Positions 35,618 to 44,991 are shown, counted from the stretch's first letter. The stretch is 64,000 nucleotides of DNA from Ruminococcus sp. AM36-2AA (GCF_003461955.1 NZ_QTYB01000004.1:1-64000), one strand, 5' to 3'. Notes: a model not told the origin generated them from the sequence alone. A program made the numbers and translations.

Positions 35618-37183
35618 ATGAAATTACTGATCGTTGATGACGAAGAACTTACACGTACCGGACTTATCTCATCTATCGACTGGGATTCTCTGGGGATCAC
35701 CGAAATCCTTCAGGCTGACGATGGTGTGAACGGGCTGGAAATGGCCAGACTTCATAAACCCGAGATCATTCTCTGTGATGTGCGGATGCCACGAATGACC
35801 GGCATCGCCATGCTGGAACGACTGGAAAAGATTCTGCCGGACTGTGTACCTATCTTCATGAGTGGCTACTCAGATAAAGAATACCTGAAAGCCGCCATTA
35901 AATTAAAAGCTGTTAATTATATCGAAAAGCCCCTTCATCCCGAAGAAGTACGGGATGCAGTGCTGGAGGCCCAGTCTCTTTACAGGCAGAAGCTTCGTTC
36001 CCACCGTGGAGAAGCCCTGCACTCTCAGGAAACAGCCACCCGGCTTGCACAGAAACTGACCCTTCCGCCCTCCGACAACAGTGAGATCGCAGATCTCTGT
36101 CTGGAACTCGGACAGCCGGAGCTTCTTGATCCCGACATGAATTTTACTTCCATAATCGTGAAACTCAATAGTGGAGTAGAATCATCCGGTATTTTTCTGG
36201 AAGATATCCTGAATGATATTTCCTGTTTTCTGGAACATTATCACCTGAAATGTCTCTTTGTGGAAAAAAGAGTACAGTATCTGGTCCACCATATATATGG
36301 AAGCAATGCGCCTTCCCCGACTACACTTTCCGCCGTAGGAAGCTATATTTCCAGGCAATATGACTGCTGTGGAAAACATCTGATCGCTGCCGGCAATACG
36401 GTAACTGATATTTCCAGAGTTTATCAGTCCTACGCTTCCGCCGTGATCCTTTTGCAGAATTGCTTTTTCTTTCCGGAAAAAACATTTCTTACAGAAAACA
36501 CCATAAAACAGCTTTCCCCAAAAGGACCGGTTCCGGATTCCCTGCAGTCTCCGGAAAATACTTTTTCCAAATACCTCCTTGCCGGAGAGGAAACACACTG
36601 TGTTCAGTTTCTTGAGGAACTTTTCCGGTATTACAGCTGTAATCACACATTTATGCCCAACCAGATCCGTGATCTTTATTATCAGCTGTTTAATGCGCTT
36701 TCCTCTTCCCGAAAAAAAAATCAGGTAGAATCCGGGCTTCACGAAAAACAGGATCTGATCATGGACACCCTGAACAATGCTTTTACCTACGAAGAGCTTC
36801 ATGAATCTCTGAAAGAAAAAACCGCTCAGTATTTTGAAGATGCAAGGAATTCCCAGCCGGAAAATTCCACCATCTTTATGATCAAGGATTACATCAGCCG
36901 GAATTACATGAATGATACCCTTTCCGTAAAGGATATCAGCAGCCATGTATATCTTTCCGCTTCCTACGTATGCACCTTTTTCAAAAGTGAAACTGGCCAG
37001 ACTCTCAATCAGTATCTGACGGAATACCGCATGGAAAAAGCCAAACAGCTGCTTTCTGATCCCAGATACAAAATTTCTGAGATTTCTTCCAAAGTAGGTT
37101 ATACAGACGGCAATTACTTTGGTAAAAGCTTCAAAAAATACTCCGGTTTCTCCCCGTCCGAATACCGGGAGAAAATGTCATGA
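35618..37183 (+). CDS. response regulator, YesN/AraC type
   Basis: A 521-residue regulator: an N-terminal receiver domain (1-115, with acidic pocket VDDEE, phospho-acceptor Asp in ILCDVRMP near 55 and Lys in IEKPLHP near 105), a long middle part, and a C-terminal AraC-type DNA-binding domain (about 420-520, ending YTDGNYFGKSFKKY and SPSEYR). The ATG at 35618 follows TTGGAGA, and the 16 codons upstream are not family-like. It overlaps the kinase gene as ATGA. Divergent from the first sugar ABC operon, which it probably activates. Confidence 0.92.
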   Translation: MKLLIVDDEELTRTGLISSIDWDSLGITEILQADDGVNGLEMARLHKPEIILCDVRMPRMTGIAMLERLEKILPDCVPIFMSGYSDKEYLKAAIKLKAVNYIEKPLHPEEVRDAVLEAQSLYRQKLRSHRGEALHSQETATRLAQKLTLPPSDNSEIADLCLELGQPELLDPDMNFTSIIVKLNSGVESSGIFLEDILNDISCFLEHYHLKCLFVEKRVQYLVHHIYGSNAPSPTTLSAVGSYISRQYDCCGKHLIAAGNTVTDISRVYQSYASAVILLQNCFFFPEKTFLTENTIKQLSPKGPVPDSLQSPENTFSKYLLAGEETHCVQFLEELFRYYSCNHTFMPNQIRDLYYQLFNALSSSRKKNQVESGLHEKQDLIMDTLNNAFTYEELHESLKEKTAQYFEDARNSQPENSTIFMIKDYISRNYMNDTLSVKDISSHVYLSASYVCTFFKSETGQTLNQYLTEYRMEKAKQLLSDPRYKISEISSKVGYTDGNYFGKSFKKYSGFSPSEYREKMS

Positions 37184-39003
37184 GGGCCTTCTGGCGCCGT
37201 TTCAAAAACGGCTATCTTAACTTAAGCCTTCAGACCAAATTCACCATTGCGCTGATCAGTATTGTGGTGCTTCCCGCATTTCTTACCGTATTTCTTTTTT
37301 ACGGAAGACTGTACAATATGGTCGTGTCCAATACCATCCGGCAGGAACAGGATGCCTCCGCAAAGACTGCGCCTCTCATCGAGCGGACCATGGATACGAT
37401 TCTGGCTACTACACGGAATATCACCGGCCAGAATTTTTTTCAGGAACTTTTTTACATGCCGGTCAGCGATTCATCTGAAAAACTTGCCACATCCAATCAT
37501 GCCATTGATTTCAAAAATGCCGTTCAGCGTCTGACCACGGATTCCATTGTTACCGATGTGCGGATCTATGTGGATTTTCCGGATGATCTGAAATCGCTGA
37601 ACGCCTATCCCAATACAGAAGATCTCCTGGCACCTTTAAGTCAGGCAAAGGGTACTTACTGGTATGGTATCTTCCAGGGAAACCGGGAGCCGCAGGAAAT
37701 GTTCTGCCCTTCCTTCTATCTCGGTTCTCAGGAAAAACAGAATTACGGAGATATGGCATATATCTGTCCCCTGAGCCTTTACTACCACAGTACCGCCTAC
37801 AAAGCTTATCTGGCTGTTTACTTTTCCGATGATAAGCTGAACAATATTTTATCCGACAATCTTTCTCTGGAGGGAAGCGTGTCCTATATTGTAAATGAAC
37901 GTGATGCCATCGTTGCAACTTCTGATCAATCACTGTCCGGAATCTACCGGCTGGATTACGACACCATCAAAGATTCCTTCATGTCATCCAACAACTTTAT
38001 TGAGCGAAACATTCTGGACACTAAGGTTTATGCCGGCTTTTACAGTATTTCCAATACAGACTGGTTTATGGTTACAATTCTTCCTGCCCCGCCGCTGATC
38101 CACGAAAGCAATCATCTGATGCTTCAGATTGCACTGCTCTACGCAGGTTTTCTTGTTCTGGCCCTTATTTTTGCCAATATACTGGCACACTCCATCACCG
38201 GAAGACTTTCTTCTGTGATCCGGCAGATGCAGACCGTACGCCACGGACCACCAACTCCCATGGAAAGCCCGGAAGCCCACGATGAGATCGGTGATCTGAT
38301 TGATACCTACAATTATATGACCCGAAAAATGGATGAACTGATGAAAAAGCAGGCAAAATCTGCAGAAGATCTCCGGATTGCGGAGTTTAATTCCCTCCAG
38401 GCACAGATCAATCCCCATTTTCTTTATAATACCATGGATATGATCAACTGGATGGCACTGCAGGGACAGACGGAAGAAATCAGCCATGCGGTACAGAGTC
38501 TTTCCCGTTTTTACAAACTGACGTTAAGCCGGAAAAAAGGAATCTCTACCATTGCAAGGGAACTGGAACATGTGACGATTTATGTACAGCTCCAGAATAT
38601 GCGCTATCATGACAGCATCGAACTGATCACGGATATTCCGGATGAGCTGTCGGAATATCAGATTCCGAAACTGACTCTTCAGCCGGTTGTGGAAAATTCC
38701 ATTCTCCACGGAATCCTGGAAAAAGAGTCAAAATCCGGAACCATTGTCATTACCGGATGGATGGAAAACAAAGACATCGTTCTTCTGATTTCCGATGACG
38801 GTGTGGGGATTTCCCCTGAAATCCTTTCAACAATTCTCTCCGGAAGTGGAAACAGCCAGTCCGGCGGTACCAACATTGCCGTTTACAATACACACCGGCG
38901 CCTTCAGATCCTTTATGGAAAAGATTATGGTCTTACCTATTCCAGCAATCCCGGAAAGGGAACGGAAGTGGAAATCCGTTTCCCTGCACACAGAGAAGAG
39001 TAA
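37180..39003 (+). CDS. sensor histidine kinase, YesM type
   Basis: A 607-residue membrane kinase. Transmembrane helices near 20-43 and 307-333 enclose a large extracytoplasmic sensor region of the Cache kind. A HAMP linker (near 335-390), His_kinase domain with QINPHFLYNTMDMINWM (phospho-His near 412) and a HATPase domain (LQPVVENSILHGI, DDGVGI, GTNIAVYNTHRRL) follow. It forms a two-component pair with the preceding regulator through the ATGA overlap and may sense the sugar imported by the divergent ABC system, directly or through its binding protein. Confidence 0.93.
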   Translation: MRAFWRRFKNGYLNLSLQTKFTIALISIVVLPAFLTVFLFYGRLYNMVVSNTIRQEQDASAKTAPLIERTMDTILATTRNITGQNFFQELFYMPVSDSSEKLATSNHAIDFKNAVQRLTTDSIVTDVRIYVDFPDDLKSLNAYPNTEDLLAPLSQAKGTYWYGIFQGNREPQEMFCPSFYLGSQEKQNYGDMAYICPLSLYYHSTAYKAYLAVYFSDDKLNNILSDNLSLEGSVSYIVNERDAIVATSDQSLSGIYRLDYDTIKDSFMSSNNFIERNILDTKVYAGFYSISNTDWFMVTILPAPPLIHESNHLMLQIALLYAGFLVLALIFANILAHSITGRLSSVIRQMQTVRHGPPTPMESPEAHDEIGDLIDTYNYMTRKMDELMKKQAKSAEDLRIAEFNSLQAQINPHFLYNTMDMINWMALQGQTEEISHAVQSLSRFYKLTLSRKKGISTIARELEHVTIYVQLQNMRYHDSIELITDIPDELSEYQIPKLTLQPVVENSILHGILEKESKSGTIVITGWMENKDIVLLISDDGVGISPEILSTILSGSGNSQSGGTNIAVYNTHRRLQILYGKDYGLTYSSNPGKGTEVEIRFPAHREE

Positions 39004-39024
39004 TCTACAGGAGGTATATCATTT

Positions 39025-39408
39025 ATGAACACACAATCATCCGTACTTTTATATAATTTCAATGATCCGGACCGGCTCCGGATGATCCGCCGCTATCTGA
39101 ACCGTCAGAAAGTAAAAGTCCGGATCGTCACCACACCGGAATTTCTGCATCCTCTGGGATATCTTTTTGAACTTCCGGGATTTCAGCCCTGTGCACAGTT
39201 TAATCTGGGCAAAAATTTCAGTGAGGAAATGATGGTACTGAACAATTTTTCCAGTGAACAGATGGATGCGTTCCTGGCGTTTTTCCGGGAAGAAGCGATT
39301 CCTTCGGTTTCGTTAAAAGCCATGCTCACCCCTGTGACCCAGCACTGGTCTTCCATTCAGCTCCATGACGAACTTACAAAAGAGCATACAATGATGCATA
39401 AAAAATAA
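39025..39408 (+). CDS. DUF3783 domain protein
   Basis: A 127-residue cytosolic protein whose C-terminal half fits DUF3783 (MMVLNNFSSEQMDAFLAFFRE ... MLTPVTQHWSSIQLHDELTKE, given here in parts). Function unknown. It has an AGGAGG site and follows the kinase by 21 bp, so it is probably the third gene of the two-component operon. It may be simply carried along. Confidence 0.75.
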   Translation: MNTQSSVLLYNFNDPDRLRMIRRYLNRQKVKVRIVTTPEFLHPLGYLFELPGFQPCAQFNLGKNFSEEMMVLNNFSSEQMDAFLAFFREEAIPSVSLKAMLTPVTQHWSSIQLHDELTKEHTMMHKK

Positions 39409-39421
39409 GAATTTTTCCATC

Positions 39422-39458
39422 AAAAAAGGAGACCGCATTTGCAGTCTCCTTTTTTCGA
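39422..39458. terminator. bidirectional terminator
   Basis: A perfect 12-bp stem AAAAAAGGAGAC / GTCTCCTTTTTT with a 10-nt loop between the convergent DUF3783 and isomerase genes. Confidence 0.9.
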
Positions 39459-39513
39459 ATATGTTTTCGGTTGGTTATAAGAAAGAATTTATCGTTTTTT
39501 GTGATACTGATAA

Positions 39514-40932
39514 TTATCTTGTTACGATATCTACCGGTACGTTGAAGATTTTTGCAACTTTCAGGATTGTGTCGATGTGTCTTCCTGTAGCAGCTGCCAT
39601 GTGATGTGTCGGGCCAGCCTCGCTCCAGCGATTTACAAATTCTCTTGCTCCACATGTGAAACGTGTTCTCATGTTTGTATCACCGAAGGAAAGGATCGGT
39701 CCTTCCTCGTTTACACCCTCAGCTACAACGAACTTGAAGTTTCCGTCTTTATCCTGAGTGATTGCAAGGTAGGTTACAGGGCCTGTGTATGGATAGAACT
39801 GTGTCAGGTATCCGCCGCCTGTTTTGCCGTGGAATACCGGCACGATTTTCATGGTTGGTTTCTTGTCGGAGATGTCAGCGTCACCGCTTCCGGAATGTCC
39901 GATGATGCAGATGTCATCGTTGAAATCGATGGAGTACATCTCAGAAAGCTGGCCTGTACCGGAAATTGTCTTTAAGATACTCATTGCCATGGCAACTTTC
40001 ATATCGCCCTCTACGGCACATGCAGTACCCTGTTTGATCAGCATGGAGAAAGCCGGGATCAGCATACTGTCAAGGACTCCTGCTTTACCCTGTGCAAATC
40101 CGTCGTAATGGGAAGCGATCATTCCAAGATGTTCGTCCTTTACCCATTTTTCAAAAGCAACAACGTATTTGGCCATATCCCATACTTTCTCAATGGTGCC
40201 GCCGCCCTCAATATCGAATGTATCAAGGATATCCTGTGCTTTTGCCCGGATTGCCTCCTCATCTGTAATATCATCAGCGATCGCCCACATCTTCTCCCAG
40301 TCGAACTGTTTTGTGTAGAGGAACATTCTGTTATAGAGGTTTGTCTCATCAATATACAGATCCATCATACCCGGATATGGTCTTCCGATCTGCGCAATGT
40401 TAGTCTCACGGAATCTTCTTCTTACCTGAGCAGCCTTGCACCAGTCTTCGATCTCAGCCTGAACTGCAGGATCTCCGCCTTCTACAACGCCTGTGATAAC
40501 CGCATGTCTCTTGCCTGCTCTCTCAAGGTCAGCAACTGCCTCGCCTACAGCACCGCATGCATAGCCTTCACCCAGCCAGGAGGCAATGTCAGTGTGCTCA
40601 TAATCCAGCGCTTTGATCTTCTGAACGTTTACAAGAACAACCGGAACATCCAGATCACGGATCGCCGGAAGCATGTTGTAGGATGTTGCGTATGTCAGCA
40701 TCTGAAGAAATACAAGGTCAACATCTGCTGCACGGAACTTATCTCCTGCCACCATTGCCTGCTCTTTTGTTGTCACCATTCCGCCGTCAACGATCTCTAC
40801 TGTATCCGGGATCGTTTTCTTGAATGCGTCGTACTGTGCCTCAAATTCCGGCACCAGTGACGGGAACTGCGGAAGATATGCGCCTAAAGCAATTGAAAAT
40901 ACACCAACTTTTGCCTTTGTGTTAACTAACAT
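39514..40932 (-). CDS. L-fucose/L-arabinose isomerase family protein
   Basis: A 472-residue aldose-ketose isomerase of the FucI/AraA superfamily, cytosolic. Start KAKVGVFSIALGAYLPQFP, a central GHSGSGDADIS near 345 and the C-terminal GPTHHMAAATGRH near 446 (His ligands) fit a Mn2+-binding fold. It is only loosely like classical AraA (about 500 residues) or FucI (about 590), so the exact sugar is open. It is translated 24 bp after a rhamnulokinase-like gene. Together they could turn L-fucose, L-rhamnose or L-arabinose into the ketose 1-phosphate. No matching aldolase (fucA/rhaD) is seen in the window. Confidence 0.85.
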   Translation of the reverse strand: MLVNTKAKVGVFSIALGAYLPQFPSLVPEFEAQYDAFKKTIPDTVEIVDGGMVTTKEQAMVAGDKFRAADVDLVFLQMLTYATSYNMLPAIRDLDVPVVLVNVQKIKALDYEHTDIASWLGEGYACGAVGEAVADLERAGKRHAVITGVVEGGDPAVQAEIEDWCKAAQVRRRFRETNIAQIGRPYPGMMDLYIDETNLYNRMFLYTKQFDWEKMWAIADDITDEEAIRAKAQDILDTFDIEGGGTIEKVWDMAKYVVAFEKWVKDEHLGMIASHYDGFAQGKAGVLDSMLIPAFSMLIKQGTACAVEGDMKVAMAMSILKTISGTGQLSEMYSIDFNDDICIIGHSGSGDADISDKKPTMKIVPVFHGKTGGGYLTQFYPYTGPVTYLAITQDKDGNFKFVVAEGVNEEGPILSFGDTNMRTRFTCGAREFVNRWSEAGPTHHMAAATGRHIDTILKVAKIFNVPVDIVTR

Positions 40933-40956
40933 AATAAAACCTCCAGTTATTTTTAT

Positions 40957-42360
40957 TTATGCTTTGTATACTTTGATACCGAAGGACTCATGGATGGTTG
41001 TACGAGCCTCCTCGATCGTTTTAAACTCCTCGGCCTTCAGCATCTGTGCTGTGATATTACCGATTGCAGTAGCCTCACCAGGGCCTGCATGGATTTCTTT
41101 CTTTGTAGCTTTTGCAGTCAGCTCATTTAAGTATCCTGCATTGGAACCACCGCCTACGATATGGATACGGCTGTAGGTTCTTCCTGTCATCTCCTCGATT
41201 TCTTTTGCGATCTTAGCGTAGCAATCTGCAAGGCTTGTATAGATAACGGTTGCAATCTCGCCAAGAGTTTCCGGAACCTGCTGTCCTGTTCTGCGGCAGT
41301 AGTCCTGAACCTCTTTTGTCATGTTCTCAGGAGAAAGGAAGCACTCATCGTTTGCGTTTACTCTTGACGGGAAGTCTTTTGCCTCCTCAGCCATCTCGCA
41401 GATCTGTGCAAAGCTGTACGCATCATCAAACTCATGACGTACAGACTGGATCATCCAGAGACCCATGATGTTCTTCAGATAACGGAAACGTCCTGCATAT
41501 CCACCCTCGTTTGTGAAGTTCATCTCACAGCTCTTCTCAGAGCAGTCTGCTTCTTTTCTCTCGATTCCCATCAGAGACCATGTTCCGGAACTGATATAAA
41601 TGAAATCGTCATCATTTGCAGGCACAGCCAGAACTGCAGACCCTGTATCATGTGTAGCCGGTGCTACAACCTCAAGATCAAAGCCAACTGCTTCCTTCAC
41701 TGCGTCTGTTAAATGTCCGATGCTTGTGCTAGGCATGATCAGCTTCTGGAATATCTTTCTTGGATATCCCAGCATATCGATCAGCTCATAATCCCAGTCC
41801 TTGGTTGTCGGGCATACAAGCTGTCCTGTGGTTGCCTCTGTGTACTCGCAAGTTTTTTCGCCTGTAAGAAGAAAATGGAAGTAGTCCGGTACATGAAGAA
41901 GTGTCTCAGCCTGCTCCAGATACTCAGGATGTTTCTTCTTCACTGCCATCAGCTGATATACTGTATTGTAGATTGCTTTCTGGATACCGGTTCTTGCATA
42001 CAGATCCTTCAGGGAAATTGTCTTATAAACTTCCTCGTCCATTCCCTCTGTACGATGATCACGGTAGCCTACCGTGTTGCCAAGAACCTTGTCATCCTTG
42101 TCTAGAAGCACGAAGTCAACACCCCAGGTATCAACACCCATGCTTACCGGGATCTTGCCGATCTCTTTACATTTCTTAAGACCATTTACGATCTCGTTGA
42201 AAAGGCGGTCAAACTCCCAGCAGAGCTCTCCATCCTTCTTAACCATGCCGTTCTCAAAACGATAGATTTCTTCCAGGATCATTTTTCCGTTTTCCATATG
42301 TCCCAGAATGTGACGTCCACTGGATGCTCCGATATCTACTGCTAAATAATATGTTGCCAT
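40957..42360 (-). CDS. rhamnulokinase-like FGGY sugar kinase
   Basis: A 467-residue FGGY kinase. The N-terminal LAVDIGASSGRHILG, GVDTWGVDFVLLD near 76, THDTGSAVLAVP near 236, ISSGTWSLMGIE, and the C-terminal RIHIVGGGSNAGYLNELTA are those of rhamnulokinases and related L-fuculokinases. It phosphorylates the ketose made by the next gene. The ATG at 42360 follows GAGGAGG, and 21 upstream codons were rejected. A promoter and a dispersed hairpin element lie just upstream, after the terminator of the second ABC operon. Confidence 0.92.
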   Translation of the reverse strand: MATYYLAVDIGASSGRHILGHMENGKMILEEIYRFENGMVKKDGELCWEFDRLFNEIVNGLKKCKEIGKIPVSMGVDTWGVDFVLLDKDDKVLGNTVGYRDHRTEGMDEEVYKTISLKDLYARTGIQKAIYNTVYQLMAVKKKHPEYLEQAETLLHVPDYFHFLLTGEKTCEYTEATTGQLVCPTTKDWDYELIDMLGYPRKIFQKLIMPSTSIGHLTDAVKEAVGFDLEVVAPATHDTGSAVLAVPANDDDFIYISSGTWSLMGIERKEADCSEKSCEMNFTNEGGYAGRFRYLKNIMGLWMIQSVRHEFDDAYSFAQICEMAEEAKDFPSRVNANDECFLSPENMTKEVQDYCRRTGQQVPETLGEIATVIYTSLADCYAKIAKEIEEMTGRTYSRIHIVGGGSNAGYLNELTAKATKKEIHAGPGEATAIGNITAQMLKAEEFKTIEEARTTIHESFGIKVYKA

Positions 42361-42499
42361 TTTTAAATCCTCCTCAATATGTAAGCTTCTGATCACTTTC
42401 ATATCTGATGTTGTATTTATCATACATCAGGATCCTTCCGGTGATAAGAACCTCTTTTGTCAAAAAAAGTGTCTTTATTTGCAAATAATACAGCGATTA

Positions 42500-42528
42500 T
42501 TTATGAACTACTGCATTATTTGTGTCAA
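42500..42528 (-). promoter_or_regulatory. predicted promoter of the kinase-isomerase operon
   Basis: On the minus strand TTGACA, a 17-bp spacer and CATAAA. The -35 box is built partly from the end of the dispersed hairpin element (CTTGACA), so the element may have supplied it. Confidence 0.5.
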
Positions 42529-42567
42529 GCGGATATTCGCAATCCGCTTCGCTACTTGCTCATAACC
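42524..42567 (-). repeat. dispersed hairpin element, copy 5
   Basis: A full copy: GTC, AAGCGGAT, 7-nt loop, ATCCGCTT, CGCTACTTG. It is joined to a second hairpin at 42567-42598 (AACCGAATAA with TTATTCGGTT), which directly abuts the T run of the ABC operon terminator. Confidence 0.8.
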
Positions 42568-42599
42568 GAATAACTGCTCCGCAGTTTATTCGGTTAAAA

Positions 42600-42632
42600 A
42601 ATCCGCTGACTGAATCAGCCAGCGGATCTCTT
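42600..42632 (-). terminator. terminator of the second sugar ABC operon
   Basis: On the minus strand ATCCGCTG, an 11-nt loop, CAGCGGAT and TTTTTT. It lies about 65 bp after the binding-protein stop codon. Confidence 0.8.
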
Positions 42633-42695
42633 ATTTTTACGTTCGTGAACGCAATCCGCGTTCATTACAACTTCACGATCTGATCGATTATATGA

Positions 42696-43865
42696 TTAGT
42701 CATAAAGGTTAGGAGCAATATCCTCGTCTTCCATATTTGTTGCATCATACCAGTAACCGTCTGTAGGAACATCCTGAAGCTCCTGGCCGTTTGCTGCTGC
42801 TGTCAGAGCGTAGATTGCATAGTATCCCATCATAAGAGGAGACTGTGTAACAGCACCGATGAATGTGCCATCTTTAACAGCTGCTTTGATGATAGAACCA
42901 GCATCGAAACCAACACCAACTACATCACCGTTTGCCGGGTCAGAACCAAGAACGTTAAGGTTAGCATTTGCTGCAAGAACACCCTCTGCAGAAACCTGGT
43001 TGGAACCGAATACTGCGATACAGTTCTCCTGGGAAAGGATTGCCTGAGCCTCTGTGGAGCAAAGCTCTACAGTTGTCTGTGCCGGAACAGCTACCTGGAT
43101 AACAACGTCTGCGTCTTTAGCATCAGCATCAGCACCCTCTGCTGCGTTAACATAGAACTCGTTACCGCTTACTGCTACAGTCTTGCCATCAGCCTGAAGA
43201 AGCTCGATCATCTTGTTGATGAATCCAGTACCACGCTGCTGAATGTTCTGAGCTGTTGCATCCTGGTTAACCTCACCGATGATAACCTGTCCGTCAGCAT
43301 CTTTAACAACGTCTTTAATGGAGTTGTACATATTCTCAGCTGCTACTGCACCAGCCTGTGCGTTGTCTGTACAAACCTCGCATACTACAGATCCTTCCGG
43401 AGCATCAGCGATACCTGTATCGAAAGTTACAACCGGGATACCTTTTTCTGCACATGTCTTAAGAGCATCCTGAACAGAAGATGTATCGCAAGCTGCAAGT
43501 CCTAATCCAACAGGATTGGAGCCGATAGCTGTGTTGATCATGTTAACCTGGTCAGCGATATCGGACTCACTGTTCGGTCCCTGTGCTTTATAAGTAACGC
43601 CCAGCTCCTCAGATGCTTTCTTCATACCTTCCTGAGCTGCATCCCAGTATGTAGACTGGAAAGATTTAACCATCATCGGGAACTCATAAGCTTCGTTTGC
43701 TTTCAGTCCGTCGAACTGTGCGGTAGGATCCTCAGCTGCTGTGGAATCTGCGGATTCCTCTGTTGCTGCATCTTCTTTCTCCTCAGCTGCAAAAGCTGCT
43801 GTTGCGCTCATGCTTGTTACCATTGCTGCACAGAGCATTAATGCCATAACCTTTTTTGCTTTCAT
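42696..43865 (-). CDS. sugar ABC transporter substrate-binding protein (RbsB-like)
   Basis: A 389-residue type 1 periplasmic-binding protein. A signal peptide (about 1-27, ending ATAAFAAEE) is followed by an acidic Glu/Ser/Thr/Ala linker and the binding domain (FPMMVKSFQSTYWDAAQEGM; VTFDTGIADAPEGS). It resembles ribose/galactose-type binders with an unusually acidic linker. As with the first system there is no lipobox cysteine. Last gene of the permease-ATPase-permease-binding protein operon, with a strong AGGAGG and a stem-loop in the 148-bp gap ahead of it. Confidence 0.88.
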   Translation of the reverse strand: MKAKKVMALMLCAAMVTSMSATAAFAAEEKEDAATEESADSTAAEDPTAQFDGLKANEAYEFPMMVKSFQSTYWDAAQEGMKKASEELGVTYKAQGPNSESDIADQVNMINTAIGSNPVGLGLAACDTSSVQDALKTCAEKGIPVVTFDTGIADAPEGSVVCEVCTDNAQAGAVAAENMYNSIKDVVKDADGQVIIGEVNQDATAQNIQQRGTGFINKMIELLQADGKTVAVSGNEFYVNAAEGADADAKDADVVIQVAVPAQTTVELCSTEAQAILSQENCIAVFGSNQVSAEGVLAANANLNVLGSDPANGDVVGVGFDAGSIIKAAVKDGTFIGAVTQSPLMMGYYAIYALTAAANGQELQDVPTDGYWYDATNMEDEDIAPNLYD

Positions 43866-43957
43866 ATAATATTTCCTCCTTAAAATATATTATATAGTTT
43901 TTTATGTTCATACGCCGTTGCTACCCCTTGGCGTTTCACATCTTTGATTATCGGATA

Positions 43958-43981
43958 CTGTTCACATTTCTCTGTGAACAG
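43958..43981 (-). other. intercistronic hairpin before the binding-protein gene
   Basis: CTGTTCAC and GTGAACAG form a perfect 8-bp stem with an 8-nt loop and no T run, about 95 bp before the binding-protein start. It may stabilise or process the mRNA so that the binding protein is made in excess. Confidence 0.6.
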
Positions 43982-44013
43982 CACCCTTGCTTATTGTACC
44001 ACACTTCTTAATA

Positions 44014-44991
44014 TTAGTGTGCTGCTTTTTTCTCTTTCAGGATATCGATCAGAACGGCTACGATCAGAACGATACCTGTGATGATCTGCTGCCAGTTTGC
44101 CTGCAGGCCGATGTATGGAAGACCTGTTTTCAGAAGCATGATGACGAAGATACCAACGAATGTACCGATTACGGAACCATATCCACCGGTAGCTGCTACA
44201 CCACCAACGAATACACCACCGATAGCATCCATCTCAAGTCCGGCACCAGTACCAGGCTGTACAGTAGGTGTTACTGCTGCGTATGCGATCGCCGCAAGAC
44301 CTGTAAACAGACCGCAGACAACGTATACCATTACGTGATAGAACTTTGTATTGATTCCGGAAAGGGCTGCTGCCTCTTTGTTGGAACCGATTGCAATTGT
44401 ATAACGACCGAATTTTGTGTGGTTCAGGATGTACTCCATAACCAGTACCAGGATGATCATCCAGAGGAAACCAAGTGGATAACGGGAAGCGCTTCTTCCT
44501 GTACCAACTGTTACCTTGAAGATGGTATGGAACCATCCGCCCGGCTGTGTAAGTCCCGGCCAAGGTGTCGCACTGCAGAGAGATCCGGCACCACGGGTAA
44601 TCATACAGGTACAAAGTGTTGCCAAAAATGGCGGCAGGTTCATAACACCGATCAGTACACCGTTCAGTGCACCGACTGCGATACCAAGAACAATACAGAT
44701 CAGCATTGCCAGAGCTACCGGGCAATTGTTGTTTCTGATCAGTGTTCCTGCGATCAGTGCGTATGCTACCATACCAGTTCCGATTGACAGGTCAACACCA
44801 CCAGTGATAAGCGGGAATGTAACTCCGATCGCCATAAGAAGATCGTAATATGAGAAATCCAGCATACTCAGGATCGTGGTGTACTGTCTGAATTCTTTAC
44901 TCAAGCCTGAGAATATTGCACACAGGACAATGATAACGAGCAAAACAATAAATCTCTGATCACTTAAAATACTTTTTTTCTTCTTAGTCAT
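44014..44991 (-). CDS. sugar ABC transporter permease (RbsC-like)
   Basis: A 325-residue BPD_transp_2 permease with GGVDLSIGTGMVAYA near 62-76 and GGVAATGGYGSVIGTFVG near 267-284. About ten hydrophobic segments. Eleven bases after the ATPase gene, with AGGAGG. It pairs with the permease at 46536 to form the second importer. Confidence 0.92.
   Translation of the reverse strand: MTKKKKSILSDQRFIVLLVIIVLCAIFSGLSKEFRQYTTILSMLDFSYYDLLMAIGVTFPLITGGVDLSIGTGMVAYALIAGTLIRNNNCPVALAMLICIVLGIAVGALNGVLIGVMNLPPFLATLCTCMITRGAGSLCSATPWPGLTQPGGWFHTIFKVTVGTGRSASRYPLGFLWMIILVLVMEYILNHTKFGRYTIAIGSNKEAAALSGINTKFYHVMVYVVCGLFTGLAAIAYAAVTPTVQPGTGAGLEMDAIGGVFVGGVAATGGYGSVIGTFVGIFVIMLLKTGLPYIGLQANWQQIITGIVLIVAVLIDILKEKKAAH

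Noticed and set aside
36182..36946. 254-codon minus-strand ORF inside the first response regulator
   Set aside because: Lies wholly opposite the regulator and has no family features.
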